The notes beneath the pieces are model-generated. The model saw only the letters and a list, made by a program, of their open reading frames with translations. It was not told the DNA's origin and made no database searches. A stretch of 64,000 nt of DNA from Bog-950 sp044228435 (lineage in GTDB: Bacteria; Bacteroidota; Bacteroidia; Chitinophagales; LD1): positions 207,295 through 271,294 of the forward strand of contig JBGAUW010000005.1 in NCBI GenBank assembly GCA_044228435.1, given 5' to 3'. Below, piece by piece: positions 27,218-36,167 of the stretch; the stretch's first letter is position 1, and every line of letters begins with the position of its first letter. A program made the translations under genes and the position numbers.

Positions 27218-28384
27218 ATGAAAGAGAAAAAAGGTTTTGAAACCGAGGCCATACGCACCCAAACCGAACGGACTGAATTTTTAGAGCATTCGGTACCTCT
27301 GTATTTAACCAGCAGTTTTGTTTTTGAAGATGCTGAGGATATGCGGGCCTCTTTTGCCGAAGAAAAAGTGCGCAATATTTATTCCCGTTTCAGCAACCCC
27401 AACTGCACTGAGTTTGTTGAGAAGGTTTGCCAGATGGAAGGCGCTGAAGATGGGGTGGCCTTCGCTACCGGCATGGCAGCTGTGTTCTCTACCTTTGCGG
27501 CACTACTTAAAAGCGGCGACCATATTGTTTCGGCCCGCTCAGTGTTTGGCAGCACCCACACCATTTTTACAAAAATTTTCCCTAAGTGGAATATTACTAC
27601 CAGCTATGGAGAGGTTAATGATGTAGATGGCTGGGAAAAACTGATACAACCCAATACCAAATTTATTTATGCCGAAACACCTACTAATCCGGGGGTAGAT
27701 GTGCTCGATTTAGAAAAACTGGGGGCTTTAGCCCAAAAGCATAACCTGCTTTTAATTATTGATAACTGCTTTGCCACGCCTTATTTGCAGCAACCTTTAA
27801 AGTACGGGGCTCATATATCTATACACAGCGGCACTAAATTTATGGATGGCCAGGGCCGGGTATTGGGCGGCATTGCCGTTGGCCGCGCCGATTTGATTAA
27901 AGAGATTTACATTTTTAGCCGCAACACAGGCCCCGCGCTTTCGCCATTTAATGCTTGGGTGCTTTCTAAAAGTTTAGAAACACTGGCCGTGCGCATGGAC
28001 CGCCATTGCAGCAATGCCCTAAAACTGGCTGAATACCTGGAGCAAAACGAAAAAATTGATTGGGTAAAATATCCGTTTTTAAAATCGCATCCGCAGTATG
28101 CCGTGGCTAAAAAACAGATGCGCCAAGGCGGCGGCGTAGTAGCGTTTGAATTAAAAGGCGGTGTTGAAGCAGGCCGTAAATTTTTAGATGCCCTAAAAAT
28201 GATTTCTCTTTCCGCTAACCTTGGCGACACCCGCACTATAGCTACGCACCCGGCCAGCACTACGCACAGCAAACTAAGCGAAGAAGAAAGATTGGCCGCA
28301 GGTATTACACCCGGCCTCGTGCGCATATCTGCCGGCTTAGAAAACATAGAGGATATAATAGCCGATATCGCGCAAGCTTTATAA
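27218..28384 (+). CDS. metZ: O-succinylhomoserine sulfhydrylase (trans-sulfuration family PLP enzyme)
   Basis: The 388-residue protein is a Cys/Met-metabolism PLP enzyme. The Schiff-base lysine is Lys207 in HSGTKFMDGQGRVLGG, whose DGQGR stretch is typical of MetZ and O-acetylhomoserine sulfhydrylase rather than of cystathionine synthases. It would combine sulfide with O-succinyl- or O-acetylhomoserine to give homocysteine. The N-terminus RTQTERTEFLEHSVPLYLTS is also family-typical. A CACCTTTG box (27205-27212, one mismatch to TAnnTTTG) lies 5 bp before the ATG. The divergent YeeE/YedE pair suggests that the enzyme is linked with thiosulfate uptake. The repeat and terminator at 28405-28492 close the gene. 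Confidence 0.9.
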   Translation: MKEKKGFETEAIRTQTERTEFLEHSVPLYLTSSFVFEDAEDMRASFAEEKVRNIYSRFSNPNCTEFVEKVCQMEGAEDGVAFATGMAAVFSTFAALLKSGDHIVSARSVFGSTHTIFTKIFPKWNITTSYGEVNDVDGWEKLIQPNTKFIYAETPTNPGVDVLDLEKLGALAQKHNLLLIIDNCFATPYLQQPLKYGAHISIHSGTKFMDGQGRVLGGIAVGRADLIKEIYIFSRNTGPALSPFNAWVLSKSLETLAVRMDRHCSNALKLAEYLEQNEKIDWVKYPFLKSHPQYAVAKKQMRQGGGVVAFELKGGVEAGRKFLDALKMISLSANLGDTRTIATHPASTTHSKLSEEERLAAGITPGLVRISAGLENIEDIIADIAQAL

Positions 28385-28404
28385 CCCAAGCAAAGGCAAT
28401 AGGT

Positions 28405-28454
28405 TCTTCCCTCTCTTTTAGGAGAGGGAAGATGCCGAAGGCAGATGGGTGAGG
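28405..28454. repeat. Intergenic palindromic repeat, family 1, copy 2
   Basis: Reads CTTCCCTCTCTTTTAGGAGA then GGGAAGATGCCGAAGGCAGA. The reverse complement matches 834-881 closely. The arms CCCTCTC and GAGAGGG form a hairpin. It lies after metZ. Confidence 0.7.
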
Positions 28455-28455
28455 T

Positions 28456-28492
28456 CAATAAAAAAATCCGCCCCGGCTAGCCGAAGCGGATT
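28456..28492 (-). terminator. Terminator of the 166-residue secreted protein gene
   Basis: Stem AATCCGC (28465-28471) with GCGGATT (28486-28492), an inner GGCTAGCC palindrome between them, and an A-run at 28459-28466 that gives the T-run on the minus strand. Confidence 0.8.
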
Positions 28493-28514
28493 ACCCATTT
28501 AACCCAATATCTTG

Positions 28515-29015
28515 TTATTGCATTTTAATTACCATGGTATTGAACGGTTCGTCGCTCAACTTATACTTTATGTTTGCTTCGCTGGGCTCATCGCTATCCA
28601 TAGGCTGCAGAAAAATATCGGCATCTACATAAGTCTGAGTCTTATCCACGTTTTTAATGGTAAAGCGCTTGTAACCCTGTATTTTAAACATTAAGCGGAT
28701 AGGCTCGCCTAACTCTTTTTTGTTTAATGCCAGCGCGTAGTTGCCCTTTTCGTCGATGGAGGCCTGCAAAAGCTCTTCTCCAAACTTATCGAAGTTGATT
28801 TTTGCATTAGAGATGGGCAACTTAGTGACCGCATCAATAATTTTACCGGTTACTACTAACACATCGGGGTTAGTAACGGCATGGTTGGTTACCGCCTGTG
28901 TAGTGGCGGTTAATGTGGTTTTGCCTGTGGTAGATGTGTTTTGCGCAGAAAGATTTCCACACACAAAGGCCAACAGGAAGGCTACGCTTAGCGTAAGAAT
29001 GGTTTTGGTGTTCAT
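28515..29015 (-). CDS. Secreted carboxypeptidase-regulatory-like domain protein
   Basis: The 166-residue product has a signal peptide (MNTKTILTLSVAFLLAFVCGNLSAQ). After a Thr-rich linker it has a single CarboxypepD_reg-like beta-sandwich domain (about 52-140, VLVVTGKIIDAVTKLPISNA to FKIQGYKRFTIKN). These domains usually sit at the N-terminus of TonB-dependent receptors, but here one is a free-standing secreted protein. It may bind cell-surface partners. It is divergent from the TonB-dependent receptor gene at 29357, whose own N-terminus bears a domain of the same kind. Confidence 0.8.
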   Translation of the reverse strand: MNTKTILTLSVAFLLAFVCGNLSAQNTSTTGKTTLTATTQAVTNHAVTNPDVLVVTGKIIDAVTKLPISNAKINFDKFGEELLQASIDEKGNYALALNKKELGEPIRLMFKIQGYKRFTIKNVDKTQTYVDADIFLQPMDSDEPSEANIKYKLSDEPFNTMVIKMQ

Positions 29016-29356
29016 AGCGACCTCCTTTTATTTAAATGGTTATAAGATGCTGATAATGAGTATAATTACTTTGTTAATATGCTAATGTGTGATATCCGCT
29101 AACTGCGAAAATTCTGATTCAGCGAATTTTCGCAACAAATATACAAAAGGACAAACGAACCATTGTGGAAAAGATTGTAATTATTGTGTTAAAAAATGGA
29201 AAAAACACAAACCCGCATCAAATAGAGGATGTTCACCTACTACACAATTGAAAACCGGGATGCCGGCACCAGACCTAGAACCGGTTATTCAAATAGTAAG
29301 GATATGACCATTGTTTGCTCTAATGTGTAATTAAAATTCGCTTTGTTTGTTTACCG
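29016..29356. other. Divergent intergenic region with inverted repeat
   Basis: A 341 bp A/T-rich gap. It holds an inverted repeat GCGAAAATTC (29105-29114) / GAATTTTCGC (29124-29133) with a 9-nt loop, which might be an operator. A possible weak promoter for the receptor is TCGCTTTG at 29338-29345 with TTG at 29311-29313, though the spacing of 24 bp is rather long. A short open frame of 72 codons at 29089-29307 does not look coding. Confidence 0.45.
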
Positions 29357-31747
29357 ATGTATAGAAATTTACTTCTCTTCTTACTGTTCTTGTGTTCTGC
29401 TACACTATTGCATGCACAGCAACAAACCAAAACCATTCGCGGCCAGGTAATAGATAAAGACTCTAAGTATCCCTTAATGGGTGCCAAGGTAGTGGTAGTG
29501 GATACCGGTGCTGTAAATGGTGCAGCAACCGATGAGAATGGCTACTTTAAATTAGAGGTACCGCTGGGCCGCGTATCGCTGCGTGTATCTTATATCGGCT
29601 ATAAAGATGAAAGTCTGAATAACCTGCAGGTAATAGCCGGTAAAGAGATTAACCAGACGATAGAGCTGCAGGAGAAAGTAAGTGAGCTGGGCGAAGTAGT
29701 AGTATCGGCCAATAAAGAACAGGGCCAGGCAAAAAATGAGTTTGCTGTAATAAGTGCACGTTCGTTTGATGTGGAGTTAACAAGCCGGTTTAGCGGCAAC
29801 CGCAACGATCCGGCCCGCATGGCAAGCAACTTTGCCGGTGTAAGCGGGGCCAACGATGCCCGTAACGATATTATTATCCGCGGTAACTCGCCTATGGGCA
29901 TGCTATGGCGCTTAGAGGGCATTGATATACCCAGCCCGAACCACTTTGGTGGTTTTGGCAGCACCGGTGGGCCGGTAAGCATGCTTAACAACAACACCCT
30001 ATCACGCGGCGATTTTTTCACCTCTGCCTTTCCGGCAGAGTATGGCAATGCCCTATCGGGTGTATTTGATTTAGGTCTGCGCAATGGCAATAAGGATAAG
30101 TATGAGTTTATGGCGCAGATTGGTTTTAACGGTATAGAGGTGGGAGCCGAAGGGCCCTTTGCTAAAAAGAAAAGCCAGGCTTCTTTCCTGGTTAACTATC
30201 GTTACTCTACCCTTGGGCTATTTAAGTTGTTGAAAGTAAATTTTGGAACCGGCACTGCGGTACCTGAGTACCAAGACTTAACTTTTAAAATAGATGTGCC
30301 TACTAAAAAGGCAGGCATATTCCGTTTTTGGGGCTTAGGTGGCTTAAGTAAAATTGAATTATTGGGCAGTGCCGTTGATTTAAGCAAACCGCAACAAAAT
30401 TTATACGGTAACGAAAACATCGATTTGTATAATAAAGTGCAAACCGGCATGGCGGGCTTTTCGCATACCTACTTTATCAATCCGAAAACGTATTATAAGC
30501 TAATGTTGGCCGCTACACACCAAACACAGCGGGCCGATATAGATTCGATAGAACCGGTACTTCGCCAGGAGATTATACGCACCAATAAGGTAGTGCTGCG
30601 CCAAAACAAATACAGCGCACATATAATGGCTAATACTAAGCTCGATTCCAAAAACACCGTTACGGTTGGGTTAAAGGCCGATGTTTACGATTTAAAATTT
30701 GCCGATAGTGTGCTTTATATCAGCAATTTTGTACCGGTAAAATCGGGCAAAGGCTTTAGTGCGTTGGTAGAAGCTTACGCTATGTGGAAACATAAGTTCA
30801 GCGAGCAGCTATCGCTTAACCTGGGTATGCACGCGCAATATTATTCGCTTAGCAGCAGCTTTTCGCCAGAGCCCCGCGCCGGTTTAAAATACCAGTTTAA
30901 AGAGAACCAATCGGTTAGTATTGGCTATGGCTTGCACCACCAAATTCAACCCCTGCCTACTTATTACAATTACGAGGCTAATGCCGGGCCTAATGCAACT
31001 GCTACTAACCTTAATATGGATTTTACGCAAAGCAACCACGTAGTAGTTGGTTACGATTTAGTTTTTGCAAAAGATTTCCATTTAAAAACCGAAGCTTATT
31101 TTCAATATATCAATAACGCACCGGTTGAAAAATTCAGCAGCTCATTCAGCATGCTTAATGCCGGCGCCGATTTTGCCACACCCAACAATACCAACTTAGT
31201 TAATAAAGGTAAAGGGCGCAACTATGGTTTAGAATTAACCATGGAAAAATTCTTTAGCAAGGGCTACTACTTTTTAGCTACCGGTTCCCTGTTTCAATCG
31301 GAATACCAGGGTAGCGATAAAGTATGGCGGAACACAGCCTTTAACGGTCACTACGTAGTTAATGCACTAGCCGGTTACCAGTATGTTTTTGGCGGAAAGA
31401 AAAATAAAACCAAGCGCAACGCCATTTCTGCCGATATGAAAATGACCGGTGCCGGTGGCAGGTATTATACGCCTATCGATTTAACGGCCAGCGCAGCTCA
31501 GCGGCAAGAGGTTCGTATTGACAGCAAAGCCTACTCCGAAAAATATAAAGATTATTTCCGCCTCGATTTAAAAATCAGTTTCCGTACCAGTTTTAAAAAA
31601 ATAACGCAAGAGGTTTCGGTTGACTTGCAGAACGTAGCCAACATTAAAAACATATTCCGTAAAGTATACAACCCGCGCACCAATTCGCTTAACAACGAAT
31701 ATCAACAGGGCATTTTTGTGCTGCCGCAGTACAAAATACTCTTCTGA
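29357..31747 (+). CDS. TonB-dependent receptor with N-terminal carboxypeptidase-regulatory domain
   Basis: The 796-residue protein has a signal peptide (MYRNLLLFLLFLCSATLLHAQ). Residues 25-110 form a CarboxypepD_reg-like domain (TIRGQVIDKDSKYPLMGAKV to ELQEKVSELGEVVVSANK). A plug domain (about 115-240) follows, with IIIRGNSPMGMLWRLEGIDIP, then a beta-barrel ending in an aromatic residue (QYKILF), as outer-membrane barrels do. No SusD-like gene follows, so this is a stand-alone receptor rather than a polysaccharide-utilisation pair. The imported ligand (siderophore, peptide, glycan or lipid) is unknown. Confidence 0.9.
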   Translation: MYRNLLLFLLFLCSATLLHAQQQTKTIRGQVIDKDSKYPLMGAKVVVVDTGAVNGAATDENGYFKLEVPLGRVSLRVSYIGYKDESLNNLQVIAGKEINQTIELQEKVSELGEVVVSANKEQGQAKNEFAVISARSFDVELTSRFSGNRNDPARMASNFAGVSGANDARNDIIIRGNSPMGMLWRLEGIDIPSPNHFGGFGSTGGPVSMLNNNTLSRGDFFTSAFPAEYGNALSGVFDLGLRNGNKDKYEFMAQIGFNGIEVGAEGPFAKKKSQASFLVNYRYSTLGLFKLLKVNFGTGTAVPEYQDLTFKIDVPTKKAGIFRFWGLGGLSKIELLGSAVDLSKPQQNLYGNENIDLYNKVQTGMAGFSHTYFINPKTYYKLMLAATHQTQRADIDSIEPVLRQEIIRTNKVVLRQNKYSAHIMANTKLDSKNTVTVGLKADVYDLKFADSVLYISNFVPVKSGKGFSALVEAYAMWKHKFSEQLSLNLGMHAQYYSLSSSFSPEPRAGLKYQFKENQSVSIGYGLHHQIQPLPTYYNYEANAGPNATATNLNMDFTQSNHVVVGYDLVFAKDFHLKTEAYFQYINNAPVEKFSSSFSMLNAGADFATPNNTNLVNKGKGRNYGLELTMEKFFSKGYYFLATGSLFQSEYQGSDKVWRNTAFNGHYVVNALAGYQYVFGGKKNKTKRNAISADMKMTGAGGRYYTPIDLTASAAQRQEVRIDSKAYSEKYKDYFRLDLKISFRTSFKKITQEVSVDLQNVANIKNIFRKVYNPRTNSLNNEYQQGIFVLPQYKILF

Positions 31748-31803
31748 TTACGAAAACATAAGTTTCGGGGCACCGCCCAAATATTCTCTTTATTTCTATT
31801 GGT

Positions 31804-31864
31804 TTTTTACAGCATGCCACCGTGCTTTACCAAAGGAAACGCTGAAATTGGCATGCTGTAAAAA
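31804..31864. repeat. 16-bp perfect inverted repeat with 29-nt spacer
   Basis: Left arm TTTTTACAGCATGCCA (31804-31819) pairs perfectly with TGGCATGCTGTAAAAA (31849-31864). The arms begin with T5 and end with A5, so neither strand has a T-run after the stem and it is not a standard terminator. It lies at the boundary between the receptor and the putative biosynthetic cluster. Confidence 0.65.
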
Positions 31865-32037
31865 CTATCATCCACTCTAAATGTGGTATACTATACATCA
31901 ATCGAACAAAAATTATTCAAGGTAACAGGCTTGCAATCCAATGGTGGTTTATAGAACTTTACTTTAAATACAACAAAAAAATAAGAGCGTGAGTTATAAA
32001 TAACAACAAAAGAAAATTAAAACACTTACTTTAAAAT

Positions 32038-33174
32038 ATGATACCTCTTTTTAAATCCACCTCCACAGGAAATGAATTAGCTTTTTTAAAGGCTGAAGCA
32101 GAAAAAACAGAATCAGGTTTTTATTCACCAATTTTTACGGAAAAGTGTATTGAATATTTTAGCAGGCAATTCCCCGGCTGCAAATTGTTTCTTACCTCCT
32201 CATGCACCCGCGCTTTAGAACTATCTATAAAACTGGCAAACCTTAAGCCCGGCGATGAAGTAATTTTACCATCCTTTACGTACGTTGCCTCAACTAATGC
32301 AATTGTGCAGTATGGTGGGGTGCCGGTATTTGTAGATATTTTACCAGGGCACCCCAACATAAACCCCGCGCTAATTGAGGCTGCAATTACCGACAAAACT
32401 GTTGCTATTATGCCAGTGCATTATGCCGGGGTTGGTTGCGAAATGGATGAAATATTATTAATAGCGCAAAAGCACAACCTTTTGGTAATAGAAGATGCCG
32501 CACATGGCGTTGGTGCTTTTTATAAAAATAAAGCACTTGGTGGTATTGGTGATTTTGGCTGCATTAGTTTTGATAAAATGAAAAATCTTTCGTGCGGAGA
32601 AGGAGGATTGCTTATTGTAACAAACCCCGCTTATTTTGAGCGCGCCGAAGTGCTTTTTGACAATGGAACCAACCGTGCGGCCTTTTTAAAAGGTGAGGTT
32701 CCTTTTTTTCAGTGGATAGATGAAGGATCGAATTATAAGCTTTCGCCGGTGTGTGCTGGGGTTTTATTAGCGCAGCTAAATGAAACAGACCATATTTTGA
32801 AAACCCGAGTTGATAATTGGCATTTTTATTATAAAAATCTTTTACCTCTTCAGCAAAAGGGGAAATTTGAACTGCCTGAAGTTAAGGAATACTGCAGCCA
32901 TAATGCCCATATCTTTTATATAAAAACCGAAAGCCGGGCAACAAGCACTAAGCTTATTGCCTATTTAAAAAAGCTTGGCATTGAAGTTTCTTTTCATTTT
33001 ACGCCTTTACATTCATCGCACTACGGAAAAGAGCATTCCCGATTTATTGGTGAAGATGTTTACACCAGCGCGGATAGTGGTCGCCTGCTGCGGCTTCCCA
33101 TTTATCATAAAATAACCGTTGCTGAAATGGAGCAGGTAGTAAATGGTTTAAAACATTTTTTTACAAATAACTAA
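32038..33174 (+). CDS. wecE: WecE-type dTDP-4-amino-4,6-dideoxygalactose transaminase
   Basis: The 378-residue protein is a DegT/DnrJ/EryC1 aminotransferase and closely follows E. coli WecE along its length. TSSCTRALE (53-61), PGDEVILPSFTYVAST (71-86), EDAAHG (152-157) and the PLP lysine Lys182 in FDKMKNLSCGEGG are visible, along with LLRLPIYHKI near the C-terminus. WecE makes dTDP-4-amino-4,6-dideoxygalactose (Fuc4N) from the 4-keto-6-deoxy sugar. The product would supply an amino-deoxy sugar for the glycosyltransferase at 35032. This is the first gene of the putative cluster, convergent with the carbamoyltransferase gene. No dTDP-sugar synthesis genes (rmlA/B) lie in the window, so the keto-sugar must come from elsewhere. 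Confidence 0.88.
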   Translation: MIPLFKSTSTGNELAFLKAEAEKTESGFYSPIFTEKCIEYFSRQFPGCKLFLTSSCTRALELSIKLANLKPGDEVILPSFTYVASTNAIVQYGGVPVFVDILPGHPNINPALIEAAITDKTVAIMPVHYAGVGCEMDEILLIAQKHNLLVIEDAAHGVGAFYKNKALGGIGDFGCISFDKMKNLSCGEGGLLIVTNPAYFERAEVLFDNGTNRAAFLKGEVPFFQWIDEGSNYKLSPVCAGVLLAQLNETDHILKTRVDNWHFYYKNLLPLQQKGKFELPEVKEYCSHNAHIFYIKTESRATSTKLIAYLKKLGIEVSFHFTPLHSSHYGKEHSRFIGEDVYTSADSGRLLRLPIYHKITVAEMEQVVNGLKHFFTNN

Positions 33175-33214
33175 TACAGCCCAAGCCCCGTAAAATTTCA
33201 GGTTTACGTCAATC

Positions 33215-34840
33215 TCATTTTTCAACCAAATAATTACCCATAACAAGAGCATCTAACCCCGAAGAGAAAAATGTAGCGAGCGCATGGCGGGGTTTAGACA
33301 CAATGGGTTCGTGTGAGAGATTAAAGCTGGTGTTTAGAACCACACCATATCCGGTTTTTTTCTTTACGTTTCCTATTAAATGGCTAAAAAGACTGTTCTG
33401 CCGCTCATTGATAGTTTGAATGCGCGCGGTTCCGTCAACCTGAGTTACTGCCGGAAGTTCCTTTATCATCTTCTCCACTACATTGTAGGTAGTAGTCATA
33501 TACGGTGCCGGAAGAAGTTTGCCTTCAAAATATGTTGGAGCATCTTCCTCTAACACACTGGGGCAAAAAGGGCGGAATTCTTCACGAAGTTTTATTTTTT
33601 CATTTAAAAGCGTCTTCATTTCAGGCACAGTAGGGTTAGCGAGAATGCTCCTGTTTCCAAGCGCCCTTGGGCCGAATTCCATTCGGCCCTGAAACCAACC
33701 CACTATTCTATTTTTTGCAATCAATTCAGCTGCATGCTCAGCCGGATCATTCAAATGCGAGTATTTTAAACCACATTGACTCAACACTGCTTTTATCTCG
33801 TCGTTTGTAAAAAAATTGCCCAGATAAGTATGATTCGTTTTTTGCGGCGTAATACCCATTTCAACACAAGCCATCCAGGCAGCGCCCAGTGAAATACCGG
33901 CATCGCTTGAGGCCGGTTGAACAAACAAATCCTGAACAAAATCTTCGTTCATAATTCGCTGATTCATCAAACAATTTAAGGCTACACCGCCCGCCAAACA
34001 AATCCTTCTTTTGCCGGTTAATGAGACAAAATGCTTCAGCATTTTTAAAACAACATCCTCCAGGTGCCTTTGCGCCGAAGCCGCCACATCTTTATAATTT
34101 CGGGTTATGCTTTGACCCGGAAGCCTTCTGCCCTCACCCATTTTTTCGAGCACCTTAGCATTAAAATTCATTTCATCTTTGTGCAATGGAGCAGCACCGG
34201 GCGGAACTGACAAAACAAAATCTTTGTTTGTTTTTAAATGTCCATCCTTAAATTCGATTAGCCACGAAAAATCAAACTTATTCCGGTCGCCATAGCTGGA
34301 AAGCCCCATAAGCTTAAACTCATCGCTGTCTTTTATAAACCCGCAGTATTGGGTAATAAGAGAATAGTAAAACCCTAAACTGTTATAACGATCAAAACGT
34401 TGGTAGGATTTAATCCGGCCTTTTTCACCAACACTTATTTGTGTAGAAACTCCATCGCCGGAATTATCCATAGTAAGAATAAGGGCGTCATCAAAACCTG
34501 AAGCATAAAAGGCACTTGCTGCATGGCAATCATGATGATGATATCGCTTTATAGTTGGCACATAACCAAAATGGAACTTAAAGTAATCTGCTACACGTGC
34601 TTCTATCTCTTTTTCCCATGTTGAACCATGAAATGCCACGACACTTACATCATGAATGTTTATTTTTCCAATCTTTAAAACTTCCTGCACGGCAAGAAAA
34701 GGTAGCCGGCCGGCCGAAAATTTTATACGACTCAATCGCTCTTCTTCAACTGCAGCAACCACCTCCCCATTTAGCATGAGCACCGCACTAACATCCTGAG
34801 CACCCATCCGAAAAGAGCCATTTATTCCAAGTATATACAT
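33215..34840 (-). CDS. O-carbamoyltransferase (NodU/CmcH/TobZ family)
   Basis: The 541-residue protein has the two-domain plan of O-carbamoyltransferases. The N-terminal Kae1/YrdC-related part (about 1-350) starts MYILGINGSF and includes VEEERLSRIKF, the His-rich HHHDCHAASAFYAS (about 101-114) and TMDNSGDGVS. The C-terminal part has MEFGPRALGNRSILANP (about 384-400) and FRPFCPSV. The enzyme uses carbamoyl phosphate and ATP to form a carbamoyl adenylate and transfers the carbamoyl group to a sugar or polyketide hydroxyl. Such genes occur in antibiotic and nod-factor clusters, so the presence here supports a specialised product that is O-carbamoylated. Confidence 0.9.
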   Translation of the reverse strand: MYILGINGSFRMGAQDVSAVLMLNGEVVAAVEEERLSRIKFSAGRLPFLAVQEVLKIGKINIHDVSVVAFHGSTWEKEIEARVADYFKFHFGYVPTIKRYHHHDCHAASAFYASGFDDALILTMDNSGDGVSTQISVGEKGRIKSYQRFDRYNSLGFYYSLITQYCGFIKDSDEFKLMGLSSYGDRNKFDFSWLIEFKDGHLKTNKDFVLSVPPGAAPLHKDEMNFNAKVLEKMGEGRRLPGQSITRNYKDVAASAQRHLEDVVLKMLKHFVSLTGKRRICLAGGVALNCLMNQRIMNEDFVQDLFVQPASSDAGISLGAAWMACVEMGITPQKTNHTYLGNFFTNDEIKAVLSQCGLKYSHLNDPAEHAAELIAKNRIVGWFQGRMEFGPRALGNRSILANPTVPEMKTLLNEKIKLREEFRPFCPSVLEEDAPTYFEGKLLPAPYMTTTYNVVEKMIKELPAVTQVDGTARIQTINERQNSLFSHLIGNVKKKTGYGVVLNTSFNLSHEPIVSKPRHALATFFSSGLDALVMGNYLVEK

Positions 34841-35031
34841 AAATCTATTTTACCGCCTCTTCAGTAACCAATAAAGCCAAACTTTAAATCAAAAAAAACC
34901 TTTTATTCAGTATACGCAAATAAGCTTAATCATTTGAATAAATATAGTTTTTTGCTCTGTGCAATTAATTTTTTTCTTATTTTCAATAAGCACAATGCCT
35001 GCGTTTGTAGTAATTAATTTAAAGAAATTTC

Positions 35032-35964
35032 ATGTTGCTTAATGAAGATGTGAACTTGAAATTAGTTTCTATCGTTATCCCCTGTTATCAAAATGCTGAG
35101 AATATTTTGGACCTTCAACAAGCGCTTCTTACTCTCGAAGATGAGCTTTGGAATAAGTGTAAACTTGAAATTATTCTCGTCGACGACGGTTCAACTGATG
35201 GAGGAATTTATAAGTTAATTGAATTAAAAAATTCCCTCAAATCAAAAGTAAAAGTAGTTCAACTTTCAGGCAATTTTGGCTCCTATAATGCATTGTTAGC
35301 AGGGCTGAATGTTGGTAGTGGGGATTGTTTTATACAGTTGCATGCTGACTTGCAGGACCCACCTGAATACATTCCCTCAATGATTGACCATTGGCTGGGT
35401 GGTTTTAAGTTTGTGATAGGGCAGCGCGTAGGCCGGGAAGATAACTGGCTAAGCAACGTGTTTTCAAATATTTACCATTGGTTAATTCAAAAACTTGCCT
35501 TACCAGATATACCCCGCGGAGGTTATGATTTAATACTCTTCGACAAGCAATTGAAAGATCAAATAGTGAGGTTAAATGAACGTAATGTTAATATGGTCTA
35601 TCTTATTTCCTGGCTTAAGTTTCCGTATGTTACAATTCCCCTTATAAGAAAAAAACGGCTTAAGGGGGTTTCGCAATGGCGCTTTACTGCTAAAATAAAG
35701 CTATTTATAGATTCGTTTGTAGCATTTTCATATTTTCCCATCCGCTTAGTTACCGGCTTTGCACTTATTTTCTTTATGGCCTGGCTTGCCATTTCCATTT
35801 TAGGTGCATTCAAAATTTTCAGCCTTGGGTTTATCCATTGGATACTATTTACGGGAATTACTTTTTTGTTATTCAGTGTTGCCATTATTGCTGAATATCT
35901 TTGGCGCACGTTGGAAGCGGCACGTAAGCGCCCCCCCTTTATAATAAACAATATTATAGAGTGA
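35032..35964 (+). CDS. Family 2 glycosyltransferase, polyprenyl-phosphate type
   Basis: The 310-residue protein has a GT-A domain with VSIVIPCYQN (12-21), VDDGSTDG (about 50-57) and FIQLHADLQDPPEYIP (about 102-117), and ends with two hydrophobic helices (about 235-262 and 267-290). This is the plan of GtrB/ArnC/DPM-type enzymes, which load a sugar onto undecaprenyl phosphate. The usual DaDLQDPPE motif has His in place of its first Asp here (HADLQDPPE), which is a modest departure. It would act with the two multi-pass proteins at 43222-44952 and 46137-47759, and with the flippase-like protein. The gene is separate from the PhyH array by 203 bp. Confidence 0.85.
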   Translation: MLLNEDVNLKLVSIVIPCYQNAENILDLQQALLTLEDELWNKCKLEIILVDDGSTDGGIYKLIELKNSLKSKVKVVQLSGNFGSYNALLAGLNVGSGDCFIQLHADLQDPPEYIPSMIDHWLGGFKFVIGQRVGREDNWLSNVFSNIYHWLIQKLALPDIPRGGYDLILFDKQLKDQIVRLNERNVNMVYLISWLKFPYVTIPLIRKKRLKGVSQWRFTAKIKLFIDSFVAFSYFPIRLVTGFALIFFMAWLAISILGAFKIFSLGFIHWILFTGITFLLFSVAIIAEYLWRTLEAARKRPPFIINNIIE

Positions 35965-36167
35965 CATTTTGCCGAACGCTGCCTTGTATACAAATAAGTA
36001 GGTTGTTGTTTATAGCATTGCGGTATTTTATATAAGAGAAGTGATTTATTCTATGATTAGTATTATTATTTCGCTTATTCAGCTTTTACTTAATTTTGTT
36101 TTATACCCTTGATTTTAGAGAATATATATCCTTTAACTTCACACATTTAGTTATAACATTTAATACT

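Noticed and set aside
29089..29307. 72-codon open frame upstream of the TonB receptor
   Set aside because: Composition is atypical (many Asn, Cys, Lys in no pattern) and it holds an inverted repeat, so it is likely intergenic.
31748..32037. Possible tRNA or attachment site beside the cluster
   Set aside because: No cloverleaf or CCA end could be found; only the inverted repeat stands out.
36096..36167. 24-codon upstream extension of paralogue A
   Set aside because: The extension has no match in the sisters, and the ATG at 36168 aligns with their starts.
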